Source: Moringa oleifera
Taxonomy: Eukaryota > Streptophyta > Magnoliopsida > Brassicales > Moringaceae
Assembly: GCA_021397835.1 (NCBI GenBank)
Contig: JAJFZO010000049.1
Span: 3,291,001-3,355,000, forward strand
Direction: 5' to 3'
DNA length: 64,000 bases
The position numbers and the translations under genes were made by a program. Below are positions 39,517 through 52,647 of this stretch, one piece after another (position 1 is the stretch's first letter; the number at the start of each line of letters is the position of its first letter). The notes under the pieces were generated by a model. The model searched no databases. It was not told the DNA's origin and saw only the letters and a program-made list of their open reading frames with translations.

Positions 39517-41447
39517 ATGAAATACCTGTTGGTGACAGGAGGAGTGGTGAGTGGGCTTGGCAAAGGCGTCACTGCTAGCAGCATCGGCGTCGTCCTGAAA
39601 GCTTGCGGCCTTCGCGTCACCTCCATTAAAATCGGTCCCTTCTTTTGCTTTTTCACCACTTCTTTCTTTTGTCAATCTCTCCTTTTATGTTTTCTGGTCT
39701 TCATACGATTAATTAATTTGATCAGTTATATACTTCATATCTATTGGAGGTAATCTTTTTAGCAACCAAAACATATGGTTGGATATGTATGGTTTCCTTG
39801 GGGCTTGGTGTTTTTATATTAAAATTTATTGGGGTTTTTTGGTTCTGTCTTTTGCTGGCTGCAAATAGTTTTTTCTTCTTCTTCTCTAGCTTTATATATA
39901 TATATATATATATAATAATGAATGAGCAGTCTAATCCTGCATTTATTTATTTCTATACGAATATTAAAAAAAGTTCTTCATTAATGCTTTTACTAATTGG
40001 TTATGTACAGATGTTTTTGGTTCAACTGAATTTTGACAGGAGGAGCAATGTCAGTTAGTACTCTGTTGCATTTATTTTGCTTATTAGCACCTTTTTAATT
40101 GTTTATCTATGTTTTACAGATCCATATCTCAACACAGATGCTGGCACCATGTCTCCCTTTGAGCATGGAGAGGTTTTTGTTCTCGATGATGGGGGAGAGG
40201 TTTACTCTATGCTGTTTTTCTGTGAAAGATGTTTCCTTTACTTGTTTTCCTTGTTGCCTACATGTTGTTTACTTAGAATTTTTATTTTCTTATGCCATGC
40301 CTCTGTGTATATAATATAGTCATGTGAGATAAATTGTTCACTGAGCATGTGTAACCCATTTATACCATGGCTTCTCTTCAAAGGTTGATTTAGATTTGGG
40401 TAACTATGAACGCTTCCTGGATGTAACACTCACTAAAGAAAATAACATCACTACAGGAAAGATATATCAGGTACTTGCTTTATTCAATCTAGATCCAAGT
40501 CTGTCCAGTTACTTAGTTCTAGAAGTTGCTAGAAATAATTTATATCTTCTGTTTGATTTTGTATTAGTCTGTCCTTGAGAAGGAAAGAAGAGGTGATTAT
40601 CTTGGGAAGACTGTTCAGGTAATGGTCTGCATATAAATCGTTTATGAAGATACTTTACTTCCGAAAAAGTAGTGGTCTCTTGATTTTACCATTTGACTGG
40701 ATATCAGGTGGTTCCACACATCACAGATGCCATCAAGGATTGGATTCAATCAGTCTCTCTCATTCCTGTTGATGGAAAAGAAGGCCCAGCAGATGTTTGC
40801 GTAATAGAGTTGGGAGGGACGGTTGGTAAGAGCTTTGTGGATTGAATTCATTATCTGTTGTTTTATCTTTTATGCCAGAGAAAATTTATCTAACCCCTTT
40901 CAATGAACAACAGGTGACATCGAATCTATGCCATTCATTGAAGCTCTGCGTCAATTATCCTTTTCAGTTGGTAAGCTTGCATGTTGTAGCTGCTCTCTTG
41001 ATTAGTGCCTTGAAATAGGTGGAAATGTCTGAGGAAAGAACTTTAACATGCTGGTCATAAGCATAGTGTTTCTGGTTGTGACCTATGTGCATGGCAGTCT
41101 GCAATGTGGGTAAATTAGTCAAACAGATTGCATTGTGCATGTATAATGTGGCTCCATACGTGGGCTTGATGAAATTTCATGACTGTGAGGAACCAAATTC
41201 ATGTTTTGGTCAAATATTTCATGATTTGTAATATTGCTTACACTACTCATTTTTTCTCCGTAGGACAAGATAACTTTTGTCTGGTCCATGTGAGCCTGAT
41301 TCCTGTCTTGGGTGTTGTTGGGGAACAGGTAATGCGTCAAAAAAAAAAATTGTGTTTAACCTGCATGTAAGCTTTGGAAAATATTTTATGCTTCTATTTG
41401 ACCAAAGATATTTGTATCATAAACATTGACTTAGATTTTTGCTTCGC

Positions 41448-41480
<33 letters not shown>

Positions 41481-44400
41481 GCTACAGAAAACAAAACCTA
41501 CCCAACACAGTGTCCGAGAATTAAGAGCATTAGGCTTGACTCCTCACCTTTTGGCATGTCGCTCTACCGAGGTATATCTTCCAACTTGCCAAATTCGAAC
41601 TTGGATCCATGAGAATTAGTTGAGTGGAAATTGACCTTAAATTCTTCATGGAAGATCATATATGAAGGTCCTTCCCTGTATTATCTTAATGGATTGGAAT
41701 AAGTGCACCCATTTTAGTTTAGGCGGGATTTGTTTAGCTATAATAATGATGATCATCTTTGAGTGAGCAGCATGATATCCTTAATGGGGGTCTTGTTGCA
41801 TGTGCCCTTGTTATGTATTTGACTGCCCCTTGTTACTTTTGCACTCGGGCCTAGCTTCCAACAATATAAATTGTATGGTGTCTACAATGAGCATTGCGTT
41901 TTTACCTGGTGAATCCCTCTGTTTGGCTTGAGTAAGAGTGAGCCTGAAGTGTTGTTTTGGCGGTCCTTGACTGCTGAATTAATTTTTAGTGCTAATATTG
42001 ATAACTTATGTTTGTATATGATTCTGCAGCCTTTGTTGGAGAATACAAAGGAGAAGCTTTCTCAGTTTTGCCATGTTCCGGTAAATTGTTTGTGAAGTTT
42101 GCTTTGTGATCTTTCAGATGGAATTTGTTTCATTGACTGGGATCCTTATCTCTCTTGGTTTCTTACAGGCTGCTAATATTCTCAATATCCATGACGTTCC
42201 AAACATTTGGCATATTCCTCTTCTACTGAGAGTGGGTTTAATGTGCTTTGGCTCCTCTGAACTAAAGAACTTCCAATTTATTCAACACAAGAACTTGTCT
42301 TTTTGGTTGTGATCTAACATACATTCCCATTTCAGAAACAAAATGCTCATAATGCGATTCTCAAACAGCTAAACTTGCTGAGGTCAGTCCTGCTTTTAAG
42401 TGTTTCCGCATTTACAGCTTAAATTTTGATCAGAATGCAATAACAATATATAATGTGACAACATAAATGTATTTGATCATTTACAGCTTCAGTTTATAGA
42501 TCCAGAATGCAATGAAATGAAAGAAGCTATAAATTTGATGACCAACTAATTGAATAATTTTTCTTTTCCTTTTTCTGCAAATGTGTGATTCTGGTCTTAT
42601 CACCTTAACTGTTGGGAATACTGCTAGTTGATTCTACATATAAGACATGCATCACTAATATAAAATTGAGATAATATAAGCAATAAAGTTGATTATGTTA
42701 GTTAACTGGCTGATGAAATTCCTTTTCAGCATCGCCACACCACCTGATCTCCGAAGATGGACCAAGATGGCTGAGACTTTTGATAATCTCACAAATTCTG
42801 TTAGTATTACTAGGCTGAACTACTAACCTTCTTGCTTGGAATATTTTCTAATTATATCTGAGATGTGAACTTGTTGATATGCACAGGTGAGAATTGCTAT
42901 GGTTGGGAAGTATGTTGGCCTAGCAGACTCATATTTGTCTGTTGTGAAGGTATTGCGAGAGCTTTAACCCCATGCATAGTTTGAGTGCAACGTGGTGCTA
43001 ATACTTTACAAATTTGTGAAATTTAGCAATTGTAACTTTTTAAAAAGGAAGATGCAGGTGCAAAAGTCTCTCTGTTGTATTTGATAGGCATTTGGTTGCT
43101 GTAATTATCTTTGTAGAACAACTTGTAAAGCTGCTTGTTTGCTCATTATTGTGTCAACTCCCTTTTGTTTATATGCTTCCTTTCAATTGCAGGCCCTTTT
43201 GCATGCATGTATTGCATGTTCTGTAAAGCCATCAATTGACTGGATTGCAGCTTCTGATCTTGAAGATGATAGTGCGAAATCGGTATTGACCTTTTGGTAG
43301 TTATGTTGAATTGGTTCCTTGAATCTCTTTTCTTTTTTCTTTTCATTTTTGAATGTTTGTTTACTGTATACAGACCCCAGAAGCTCATGCTGCTGCTTGG
43401 AAGACTTTGAGGGTAGGTTTTAGATGTTGATTTTCCCATTTATTCTTTCTCTGTGCCTTCCGACAGTGTCATATCTTTTCCCTGGAAATTGACATGCAGT
43501 TTTGTTGATTGTCATTAACATGATTACAGGTGTTACACATTAGTATGTACAAATTAACATACTTTTGCATGGGTCTCTTTACTTGAATGGGTCAGAATGA
43601 CATTTGCATTATAGATCCTTTCTGATGGTAGAAACTTTTTTTCAGTCATTCTTGTTGCTGTGGTTTTATTATATTAGGGTTTGTTTTTTATATTACTGCA
43701 AATGCTAATGCTATAACCGGGTAAGGTTAGCTGAGTTTACTATTCATCAAGCTTTAGTTGTGTTGAGAGTTGAATAAACGGGCAGGTAACTATTATAGTT
43801 TTTCATTTAAGCTCGTGTTGGTGTTGTTACAGAGCTATAGAACTACAACCAGTTTTTTCTCCAGACCACATTGCTAATAAGTTACATGTGGTAATGCTGA
43901 AAATGTGACAGTTCTTTTACAAATTTTACATATGCAGAGTGCAGAATGCATCTTGGTTCCTGGTGGTTTTGGAGATCGTGGTGTGAGAGGAATGATATTG
44001 GCTGCGAAATATGCTAGAGAAAATAATGTTCCTTATCTTGGAATTTGTTTAGGCATGCAGATTTCAGTAATCGAATTTGCTAGATCTGTGAGTATTTCTC
44101 CTTTCAGTTATAAGTTGTCATGTGTAAGCAATTATAACCTTATTTTGGCACGCACTTACAGGCTTTGAGTCTGGAAAGAGCAAACAGCACGGAATTTGAT
44201 GCCCAGACACCAGATCCTGTTGTGATTTTTATGCCAGAAGTATGCATCTAATAGTTTTGTTACTTTTTCCGCCATATCTATTTGCTATGTTAATACTCTA
44301 ATATCCATAACTATCCGAATGCAGGGCTCAAGAACACATATGGGAAGCACTATGCGGCTAGGATCTCGCAGAACATTATTTAACAGTCCTGACTGTATTA

Positions 44401-46348
44401 CTTCAAAATTGTATGCTATGCATTCTATTAGTGCATCCGGTTTCAGAAATTCTTGAAGCATGATTTCTGCAGTATACAAATTAAAAAATTCATTTGCATG
44501 TCATCCCTTGATGGATACATGAGCCATATATGTGGATCTTAGGTAGCACAGTATAGATAACCATCTAATGATAATCTTGTTCTCATGTGCTGTGTCAATC
44601 TGGGTGTTAGAGTATAAACTTATAAGCATTAGAGGTGATAAGTGATTCAATTAAGAAGGTAATGATTTCTACGGAAAGTGTTAAGTGGGTCACCCTCTTT
44701 CTGCTGTGAGTACCATTAAATTTCAAGTTATAAAAGTACTCCAGGTGCTGACATTTATGTGTATATTGAAAGATGTTGATATAATATGGCCGCTTTTTCT
44801 TGGGGGCATCATTTCAATGGAAGTGTTTTTAAACCAGTAAAATGAAGTGGCATCTTCTTTTTTTTAAAAAAAAAAAAACCAGAAAAGTAACATGTAATGG
44901 CATCTTTAATATGAATCACAACCTAAATTAACTAGGGTTGAGTTCTGCTGGTGTGCTTGCTCAGTAGTTCACACTTGTCAGGTACTGTAATGCAGACCAC
45001 GTGGATGAACGGCATCGGCATAGATATGAGGTGAGTTGTAATTTTAATTTTGGGGAAAAAAGAGATTGTTTCTAGGTACATTTACTAAACTAGATATGGC
45101 ACGATATTTAGTCTTGTACAATTGAATCTTGCAGGTAAACCCAGAGGTGATTGGAACTTTGGAAGAAGCTGGCCTAAAATTTGTTGGGAAGGATGAAAGT
45201 GGAAAAAGAATGGAGGTAGGTTTTCTACTAAGAGCTTTCCATCTGGGTTTAGGCTCATGCATTGATTTCCTTCTGCCAGCTTTGACATGTTTATTATTTT
45301 CCCTTTCGCTCTTTTCTGTTGAAACTTTTTTCTTTTATTGTAGCTGTCTTGCTTCTGATTTTTTTGAGTTTATGGCACTGTACATGTCTCATTGTCAGTC
45401 TCTCTGCTGAAAATAGATCAGTTTGCTTTGCTGCTGCAGCTGCTTCTAATATTTTGAGTTGTTGTTTCTTCTCTTGTTCTGCAGGTTCTGGAGCTTCCAA
45501 GTCATCCATTCTATGTTGGTGTGCAATTTCATCCAGAATTCAAATCAAGACCTGCAAGGCCCTCTGCTTTATTTTTAGGTACTTATTGGTCAAAGACTGA
45601 ATTACTTATATAATATGTACTGTTTTCTGGAAGATATATGCAGCCTGATCGAATGAGTAGCATTATATTGTATTGTGCTCTGTTTTGTGTACATATCTTC
45701 TCATTAATAACAATCAGAAGAGAACATGGGTACTGAAAGACATGATGCTCTATGATCTAGAAAGTATGTGGTAAGAATGGATGGGTACTGAAAGACATGA
45801 TGCTCTATGATCTAGAAAGTATGTGGTAAGAAAGGAAGGTTTATGGAAGCATTTACATAGTAGTACATATCAGCAAACATGGATTTGTTTAGCTTTTTAG
45901 TTGTATGTTGCTAAAATTTATCCATGTAGAAACTTACCTGTTTATTAACCATTTAGTAGATGGTGTTTACTTTTAGTGTCTCACAGTTTCCTGGCCTTAC
46001 CTGGATGCACGTCCATCTTCCCCATCATGAATTAGACAAGGTGTCATTTTCCTGAGGGCAGGCTTTTTTATTTTTTTTATTTTAAGAAAGAAAGAAGCAA
46101 TTAGTGATCCACAGAAATGCATCAAGAAGTTCCTTTCATATTCTAACTGCACATGAATAAACTATATTCTTCCTGACAGCATTTAAATGCCTCTTCAACA
46201 AGATTCTGTGAATTTTTAGGGCATTCAGGTTTAATTCTATTAAGTATTTGCATTTGTTAACATCTGCAGCTTTGCACTTTTAGGTCTTATACTGGCAGCA
46301 ACAGGACAATTGGAGGCATATCTTAAGGGGCATCAGAATGGAAGTTGA
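39517..46348 (+). CDS. CTPS: CTP synthase (glutamine-hydrolysing)
   Basis: Twenty-two exons join in frame to 561 residues: 39517-39634, 40120-40199, 40384-40470, 40568-40618, 40708-40825, 40914-40970, 41264-41328, 41488-41571, 42030-42080, 42169-42231, 42336-42382, 42730-42799, 42887-42949, 43193-43282, 43374-43412, 43938-44087, 44162-44239, 44325-44410, 44982-45030, 45135-45215, 45485-45578 and 46284-46348. The N-terminal amidoligase domain starts [17 protein letters not shown] and has [20 protein letters not shown]. The C-terminal class I glutamine amidotransferase domain has Cys398 in LGICLGMQ, and His525 and Glu527 in VQFHPEF. These form the catalytic triad. The enzyme aminates UTP to CTP with glutamine and ATP in the cytosol and can assemble into filaments. 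All catalytic motifs are intact. Several isoforms exist in plants, so I do not number this one. Confidence 0.97.
39893..39914. repeat. (TA)11 microsatellite in CTPS intron 1
   Basis: A pure TA tract within the first intron of CTP synthase. Confidence 0.9.
41449..41474. repeat. (CT)n tract forming the intron 7 polypyrimidine region of CTPS
   Basis: A CT repeat lies immediately before the acceptor (CTACAG at 41482-41487) of CTPS exon 8. It therefore serves as the polypyrimidine tract of that intron. Confidence 0.85.
45726..45831. repeat. 55-bp tandem duplication in the last CTPS intron
   Basis: Two nearly identical direct copies start at 45726 and 45781 with ATGGGTACTGAAAGACATGA and run through GTATGTGGTAAGAA. 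Their near-identity suggests a recent duplication. Confidence 0.95.
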
Positions 46349-47691
46349 CTGCAACTTAGTTATTCAAGTCCTGTTCATGAGGTAGACTAATTTTCTGGGA
46401 AGTTGAATTTTGATGTTCTTCTTGCAAAAAATACAAGTAACTGGCTTTGGCGTCAGGTTCCTCTGCCTGATGTGGACGCACTCTATGCCCAGGGCAGTTT
46501 TGTTGAGTCTATTTCATATACCCTTGGCAGTTTTGTTGAATCTATTTCATATACCCTTGTCGGCTTGTGTACTCTTGTGATAGCTCTCCTTGTGCGTAAT
46601 GCCTGATTCCTAATGCGCTCTTGTGATTGCATTCCTTTGTAGGAGTAGAATAAAAGATCAGATGTCTTCTCATGGATGGATACCCGTGGTAGGTTCTCAA
46701 AGTGCATGCCTTACGCAAGCTTCAGGATGTGAAGCTTTATGTCATTGCTGCATCCAGTGCTCCTTCAGCCATAACTGATGGATTATGATTTGGGGTTTTA
46801 TTTGTCCCTTTGATTTGGACTCAGAAAGAAGACATACCCACAAAAGTGCATTTATGTAACACAATTGAATTTAATTTAGAGTAAATTTATCTTTATGCAA
46901 ATTTTGATATCTGACTTTTGTCCTATGCTTCTGGTTTTATAAAACATATACTGATATCGCTCCCTTCAAAAAAAAAAATTTAAAAAAAAATGTTGGAGGC
47001 ATGATCTATGCTGGACTTGCCTAGGAAACTCCCAGTAAATCAGAAGACCAAGCTTGATGCATCTCATTGTTGAATGCTTAAATTTGATAATTTGTTGATG
47101 GGAAGATACTTAAACAGTGACGTTTATTGATTTTCTGATATTTATGTAGTAAAGTGACTTTCATCTTTACATCTGCAAAGTGTTTCCGAGATTCTGTTTC
47201 ATTTCTAGGGCCGAAAAAGTGTTCGATTTATACAAATAAAGACTGCTAGAACGTATTGGATTATTTGTGAAGCAGTAATACATGATACTCTTGCCATTTA
47301 GTTTAGGATGCAGACATCTTCTCTCCTTTTCAAAAAAGAAGCTTTCCCAGAATTTAATACCTCAAGTCCCTCAGAGGCATCAGTCGTGTGTGAGGTTTCA
47401 TTTCAGATGAAGATCTTTGTCCAACATGCCTTGCGGGATGAGGCTGATGATTTATGATATGAATACCCAGAGGATCATCTCGTTCTGACTCATAAAGCGG
47501 ATCCAAGCTCCAAGAGAAAATAGCAATCTGTTTGTCTGGTAGGTGAATAGTATTTCTTCATAACTTGAAAACACTGGAATCCAATCCCGGGTATTTAGAA
47601 ACAAAAAAAAAAAAAATCTGGGAAAATCTGTAAGAACCAAGATTAATACACAAAAGGAAGGAAAATGCATTAGAAAGGTAAGCAATGTTGA
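46349..47691. other. CTPS 3' region, convergent with a DUF761 gene
   Basis: This stretch has no supported gene. It includes the CTPS 3' UTR, a 33-bp tandem repeat (46493-46558) and A-rich runs near 46970. The small ORFs here are unsupported. Confidence 0.5.
46493..46558. repeat. 33-bp tandem duplication downstream of CTPS
   Basis: Copies at 46493-46525 and 46526-46558 differ at one position. Each begins GGCAGTTTTGTTGA and ends TTCATATACCCTT. It probably lies within the CTPS 3' UTR. Confidence 0.95.
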
Positions 47692-48234
47692 TCAACTTGA
47701 GCCTCTGTTGATCATCTCATTGTACTGTAAATACGAGATCTGCCTCTGCAACTTGATCTGTTCATAGAAATCAGCTATGAACTTCTCAGCTTTCACGTCA
47801 ATCCCTTCTTCCTCCTCAGCTTGACCTTTCTCTTCACACCCTCCAATGTCTTCTTCCACCTGATCTTCTCCATGTTTCAAGAAACTCCTCCTCCCACAAT
47901 CATACCCATAAACACCGTCTTCATCGTCACTACCGAAATCGTAATCGAAATCCACCTGAGGGTTAATGCACGGGATGAGGTACCGCATGGAGGCCGGCCG
48001 GTGCATCTTTACGTGGAAAATAGGGGTGTCGTCGAAGGAGAGCTGGCGTTCGCCATAGTGAATGCGATCCCGATGAGCTGTGCTGTGGGTTAGGCTTTTC
48101 AGATGCTTAGGAAGCACTCGTAGCTCCATCATGAAACGTCGCTTGAAGACTCCGCCTTTTCTTGCCCATAACAATGCCAGCCTCAGGAGACTCCACGCTT
48201 TGTGACCCACGCCGCCATGGCCCTTCTTCGACAT
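47692..48234 (-). CDS. DUF761 domain protein (first of a divergent pair)
   Basis: An intronless ORF of 180 residues. The N-terminus is basic and partly hydrophobic (AWSLLRLALLWARKGGVFKR). The middle has FHVKMHRPASMRYLIPCINP, and an acidic stretch precedes the C-terminal DUF761 motif IDVKAEKFIADFYEQIKLQR. This family (also called cotton fibre expressed proteins) has no established biochemical function. A TATAAA-type box lies about 155 bp upstream. The protein has no signal peptide. Divergent from it, 4.4 kb away, is a second DUF761 gene. Confidence 0.85.
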   Translation of the reverse strand: MSKKGHGGVGHKAWSLLRLALLWARKGGVFKRRFMMELRVLPKHLKSLTHSTAHRDRIHYGERQLSFDDTPIFHVKMHRPASMRYLIPCINPQVDFDYDFGSDDEDGVYGYDCGRRSFLKHGEDQVEEDIGGCEEKGQAEEEEGIDVKAEKFIADFYEQIKLQRQISYLQYNEMINRGSS

Positions 48235-48386
48235 CCTCTTCTTCTTCTCGGAGCTTTACTGGTTTCAAACTAGCAAAGTGAATAAATACAAAGCGGAGAG
48301 CTTGTAAGTTAGATTCAGATTGCTTGGAACTTGTTTTTGCAGCTTAGATTATTCTGTTGTTGAGGAGACAGAGAGGCTAAGGTGGG

Positions 48387-48394
48387 TTTATATA
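48387..48394 (-). promoter_or_regulatory. TATA box of the minus-strand DUF761 gene
   Basis: TATATAAA reads on the minus strand about 155 bp upstream of the start codon. Confidence 0.5.
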
Positions 48395-48597
48395 CATTTA
48401 CGCTCGTGTCTGTTTCTGTGAAGATCATGTGCTTCTTCTTCTCGATACGCGGAAGGAGAGAAAGAGGCTTTGGTGAGCTAATGTGAACTGTGGGCGGTGA
48501 GCCTGTACTTGTACGCGGGAGGGATCAAACTGTGTGGCCCTTCTATTCCGAAACTACCCTTTTGCTTTTGCTGCAGCAGGGATTCAGACTATGATGA

Positions 48598-49368
48598 CAT
48601 GTTTGGTTCATGGAATAGAATAGAGAAAGAATAGAAAAAGTATTCTTTGGGAATAGAAAAGAGAAGGAATAGAAAAGAATAAGCATTATTATGTTTGGTT
48701 CATTGGAATTGAATAGAGTATGAATTCGTTTTCATATATTTGGCTCATCAAAGAATAAGCTAGGAAAGTAATTGAAGCAAGTTTAAAAGACTAGTATACC
48801 CTTCAACTAAATTAATTATAATTTAATTAATTTTTATTAAAATAATATTAACTAAATAATATATTAATAATTATTTTTATTTTTAAATATTAATATTATA
48901 AAATTTAAATTAATTAATATTTTAATAAAAGTAATATTTTTTTTGATAAATTATTTAAAAAATAAAAAAGATGCTATTATTATAAAAATAATATTAACTA
49001 AATAATATGTTAATAATTATTTTTTATTTTTAAATATTAATATTATAAAATTAATATTAATAGTAATTAATATTTTGATAATAATAATATTTTTTAGTAA
49101 ATTATTTTTAAAAAATAAAATTATTATATATATAGTAATTTAAAAATTTTATCAAGGGTATGTTGGGAATAGAAAAATATGACAATTCCTTGTTTTCATG
49201 GAATTGCAATTCCGAAGGTTCACTTCGGAATAGCTATTCCGAGTTTTCAAGGAATAGAAATTCCTTGAGGAATTACAATTCTGTGATAAAAATGAACCAA
49301 ACATTGGAAAAGCAATTCCATACGGAATAAAGCAGGAAAAGAATTGATATTCCTACCAACCAAACATG
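48598..49368. mobile_element. non-autonomous DNA transposon (MITE-like) with nested inverted ends
   Basis: The 771-bp AT-rich element is bounded by CATGTTTGGTT (48598-48608) and its reverse complement (49358-49368). A second, inner pair repeats the end: ATGTTTGGTTCATT at 48691-48704 and its exact reverse complement at 49291-49304. A subterminal GGAAT-rich region occurs at both ends. The core holds two similar blocks of about 130 bp (48841-48967 and 48987-49120). There is no coding capacity. I could not identify a clean target-site duplication. It sits about 365 bp upstream of the start of the minus-strand DUF761 gene. The superfamily is uncertain; TGTTTGG-containing termini are seen in Tourist/Harbinger-like MITEs. 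Confidence 0.75.
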
Positions 49369-52300
49369 CTGTGAAGGTTTTTTTTTTTTTTTTTTGGCAG
49401 AATACAAAACTTGACGGTCTACTATTGAATTAATTTATTTTTTATATCAGTAATTATTTAAATATAATTATTAATTCTAAATTCAGTTTTAAAAAATATA
49501 TCAAACCAATAGCGTTTAATGATTATATATTCTTTACAAATTGAATAATAGAATAACAAGCAATAAAGTTTTAGTAAATTTTTTATAACTCTAGGTTATT
49601 TTGGTAATTCTTCCTCTCCCCATGGAATGATTATATGTCAACGCGGTGCGTTCTGCCTAATTTAATGGCACTGATTAATATTTTTTATTGAAAGTTTATC
49701 TGACTTAAAAGGAGTATCCTATGATTATAGATTAGGGTTTATGAGAGGTTATTTCTGTCAATCATGAAAAGACAGGCAAATGATCAGCAGGGGGCGGGAC
49801 CCACTCCTTTAAATCTGGATTTCAAATAAATCAAAGGCGGCTTTTAGTTGGGTTCTTTTTGGGGATATTGTGTACTAGCTTTCAGATTAAGAAATTGAGG
49901 CGGAAGCAGCCAAGAAAAGGCCAAAGCCTTTTTGCAAGTAACGCTTGCTTGTTTCTTCTTCTCAGTTCTCAGCTTCCAAATCAAGAATCCTAAGCTTTCA
50001 AGGGAAGTGAGTGAGCGAAAACCGTCAGCGTGTTATGTTGGACAGTTTTGATGGGAAGTTTTTGTTGTTAAAATCAGAAAAGACGTGACAAGAAAGCAGT
50101 AAAAAGAAGGCTCGTGGTAGATTCAGGATAGTGAGAGTCCAGTCAACGCAAGTGGATCTGTGCCAGATTATTCATCCATGTCAATGTCGATTCTGAGCGA
50201 CTTTACTGATAATGCCGACAGACACAGCGCAGTTATTTCAACAGCTGCAATGAATCTACACAGTCAATCAGTGATTCACCTGGTCCGACAGTACCCATAA
50301 AGCGGTACGTTGTTGAATTAGCGGCATTGATTGCACACCACCTGTTTGATTTTTTCATTGTTTGAGTAGCGGTGTTGATTGCACACGGCACACCACCTGT
50401 TTGATTGATTGATTGAGTGGTAGTGGCGTTCTGTTGACAACTTGCATGTGGGCCAATCTGATTAGTTGTTTGAAGCCGAGAAAGTTCCATAACTTGACTT
50501 GCAGGTCTTAGGAATATGATGTAGAAGCAAACAAGCATGAACAGGTAAACGGCCACAGGCCCTGTTATTAAGGAGCCCAACTGAATAAGAAAAGCCAACC
50601 GGGCAAGCTGGCCTCTGCTCCTCTCTCTCTCTCTTCTCAAACAAATGCATTGAACAGGCATAATTTTATTACTCATTGCAAAATAAAAAAACAAAGAAAA
50701 GGTGAAAAATGTTTCTAGGTTCCTATTTTTTTAAAAAAATGATGATCAATTTAAATTGTATTGAACTTTTGAAAATATATGGATATGTAATAATTTAATA
50801 AAATAAATTATTATAATTAATTAATTTATTTATTTTCTTACATTAACATAATAAATTATACAAATATTTTTCAAAAAATTCAACCTGAATTCAGATGAGT
50901 TTTTTTTTTTAAATTCTGTTCCTATTTCAAAAAATAGTCTATAAATTAACAAATTTTGGGAGAATTTTTTTTGCAGAAGCTCTAAGATCACAATGTATAT
51001 GCGGCTAATAGAAATGATATGATGGCATCTTAACATCATGCCAAATTTAAGTCTTAAAGAAGATGCAACTATGCTCTGACAAATTTGATTGATGAGTTGT
51101 TGTGCATTGAACATTGGCATACCCATATGATCGCCACGCTCTGAATTTTGAAGATTTCAATATATTCTCCTTAGCAGAGATATAATTCTTTAAACTTGCG
51201 GCGCCTTAATTACTTGATAATCACATATGCTTCTAATAATATCTTTTGATTAATTAGTATTAATATGGGTTTATATGCCTTTTGACAGATTGATTTCACT
51301 CCAACTTATACAAGAAGGAGCTTTTGAGAAATTAAACAATGTCATTGGTCTTCTCCTCCATTCACGCCTCCATGTCTTAAGCATCCTTCTCCCCTCTCTT
51401 GACTCTTAAGTTTTCTTAGAGAAGAGGAAGACAATACAGCAATGAACCGCATCAAATCTTTATTTGTTCAATTTTAAATTTTTTAATCTGAATGAATCGT
51501 TATGATCTTATGATTACAATGTATTTCTTCCACTTGGGTTTTGCAATCTTTTATTTAATTGTAATATGAAAGACTTAGAAAGGGCAAAAAAGGAAAAAAG
51601 AATAATAGCAGTGGAACTACGGCATCATTACCCAAATATATAATTATCTGTAGAAGCAAGAGTTTCAATCATAAATTACTGTTAGCAAAGCTAACAAGGG
51701 TTGCCCGTGTAAGCAAGTACGGAAGATGAATGACGTACCTTATACATCAAGCATAAAATCAAAACATCAAGCGTGGTGCCCGCGTTGATGAAAAAAATCA
51801 ATGATGCGCTGTTATGAATATGGCGGACCCCAACTAATGTATGATCGTTGGGATCGTGCTGGTTGCATGGATGCCTGTTTTTTGGGCGCTCATGTAATAC
51901 AATACAATTCAGGGTTTTCTTGTGGTACAGTGCATAAAGAGCTGTTCAGGTCAAAGACGGAACAAAACAGGTCTTCAAGTCGACGGTGGACAGAAACCCA
52001 CGCCATCAAACCAACCAGAGCCGTCCGATCCATTAACTGCTGGCCATATTCCAAACCGGCCGGATCTTCCACGTTTTCTCCACCCTAAATTAACCCCGAT
52101 TTTGATTCTTATTACTGCTCTGCCACTTCGACGTCAACCGAGTAGCTGTTTTTCACGGTTACGGTATGCACTTCATAATTCTATGTACGTATTTTACGTA
52201 CACACAATTTCACATTAAAACTAATTAATTTACTATAAAAGATTAATACAAATTTAAATAAATTATAAAAAATTTTCAAAAATAAATAATACTTTTCACA

Positions 52301-52647
52301 GTCTCTCAACAAGGAAAAAAAAAAAAAAGATATCTCATACTACGTTGAACAACAAGTTTCTCTCATGCAAGCTAGAGATGGAGAGGGCGGTTTATATGCC
52401 CATGGACCTCTATTGAATATTCTTTTGTACGAAACTATCGTGAATTCCTCGTAATTAAGTTGCATAACACGCAGCTTACGAGTATATATGTGTAAGACCA
52501 GTGGCTCGTAAGGGGTTCGCTTTCAAGGTTCTGTACCTATCTTGCCCTGCGCCCTGCGCTACGCAGGGCATAGCAAGCCTGCCTTGATAACGCCAGTCGA
52601 TCTCACCCATTTCTTTTCCTTTCTCTCTCGAACGGCTTTTAATTTGG
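49369..52647. other. intergenic region between the two DUF761 genes
   Basis: About 3.3 kb without a supported gene. 49800-50230 is less AT-rich and looks like transcribed or promoter DNA but has no convincing exon. A minus-strand ORF of 153 codons (50233-50694) has a hydrophobic segment but no recognisable domain, and its end is built on a short tandem repeat. 50700-51000 is AT-rich. 51700-52150 has overlapping unsupported ORFs. A weak TATATATG lies at 52482, before the second DUF761 gene. Confidence 0.45.
50312..50406. repeat. imperfect tandem repeat, about 48 bp period
   Basis: Two imperfect copies (50312-50351 and 50360-50406) share TTGATTGCACAC and ACACCACCTGTTTGATT. The second copy carries an internal insertion. 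A GATT run follows. Confidence 0.85.
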
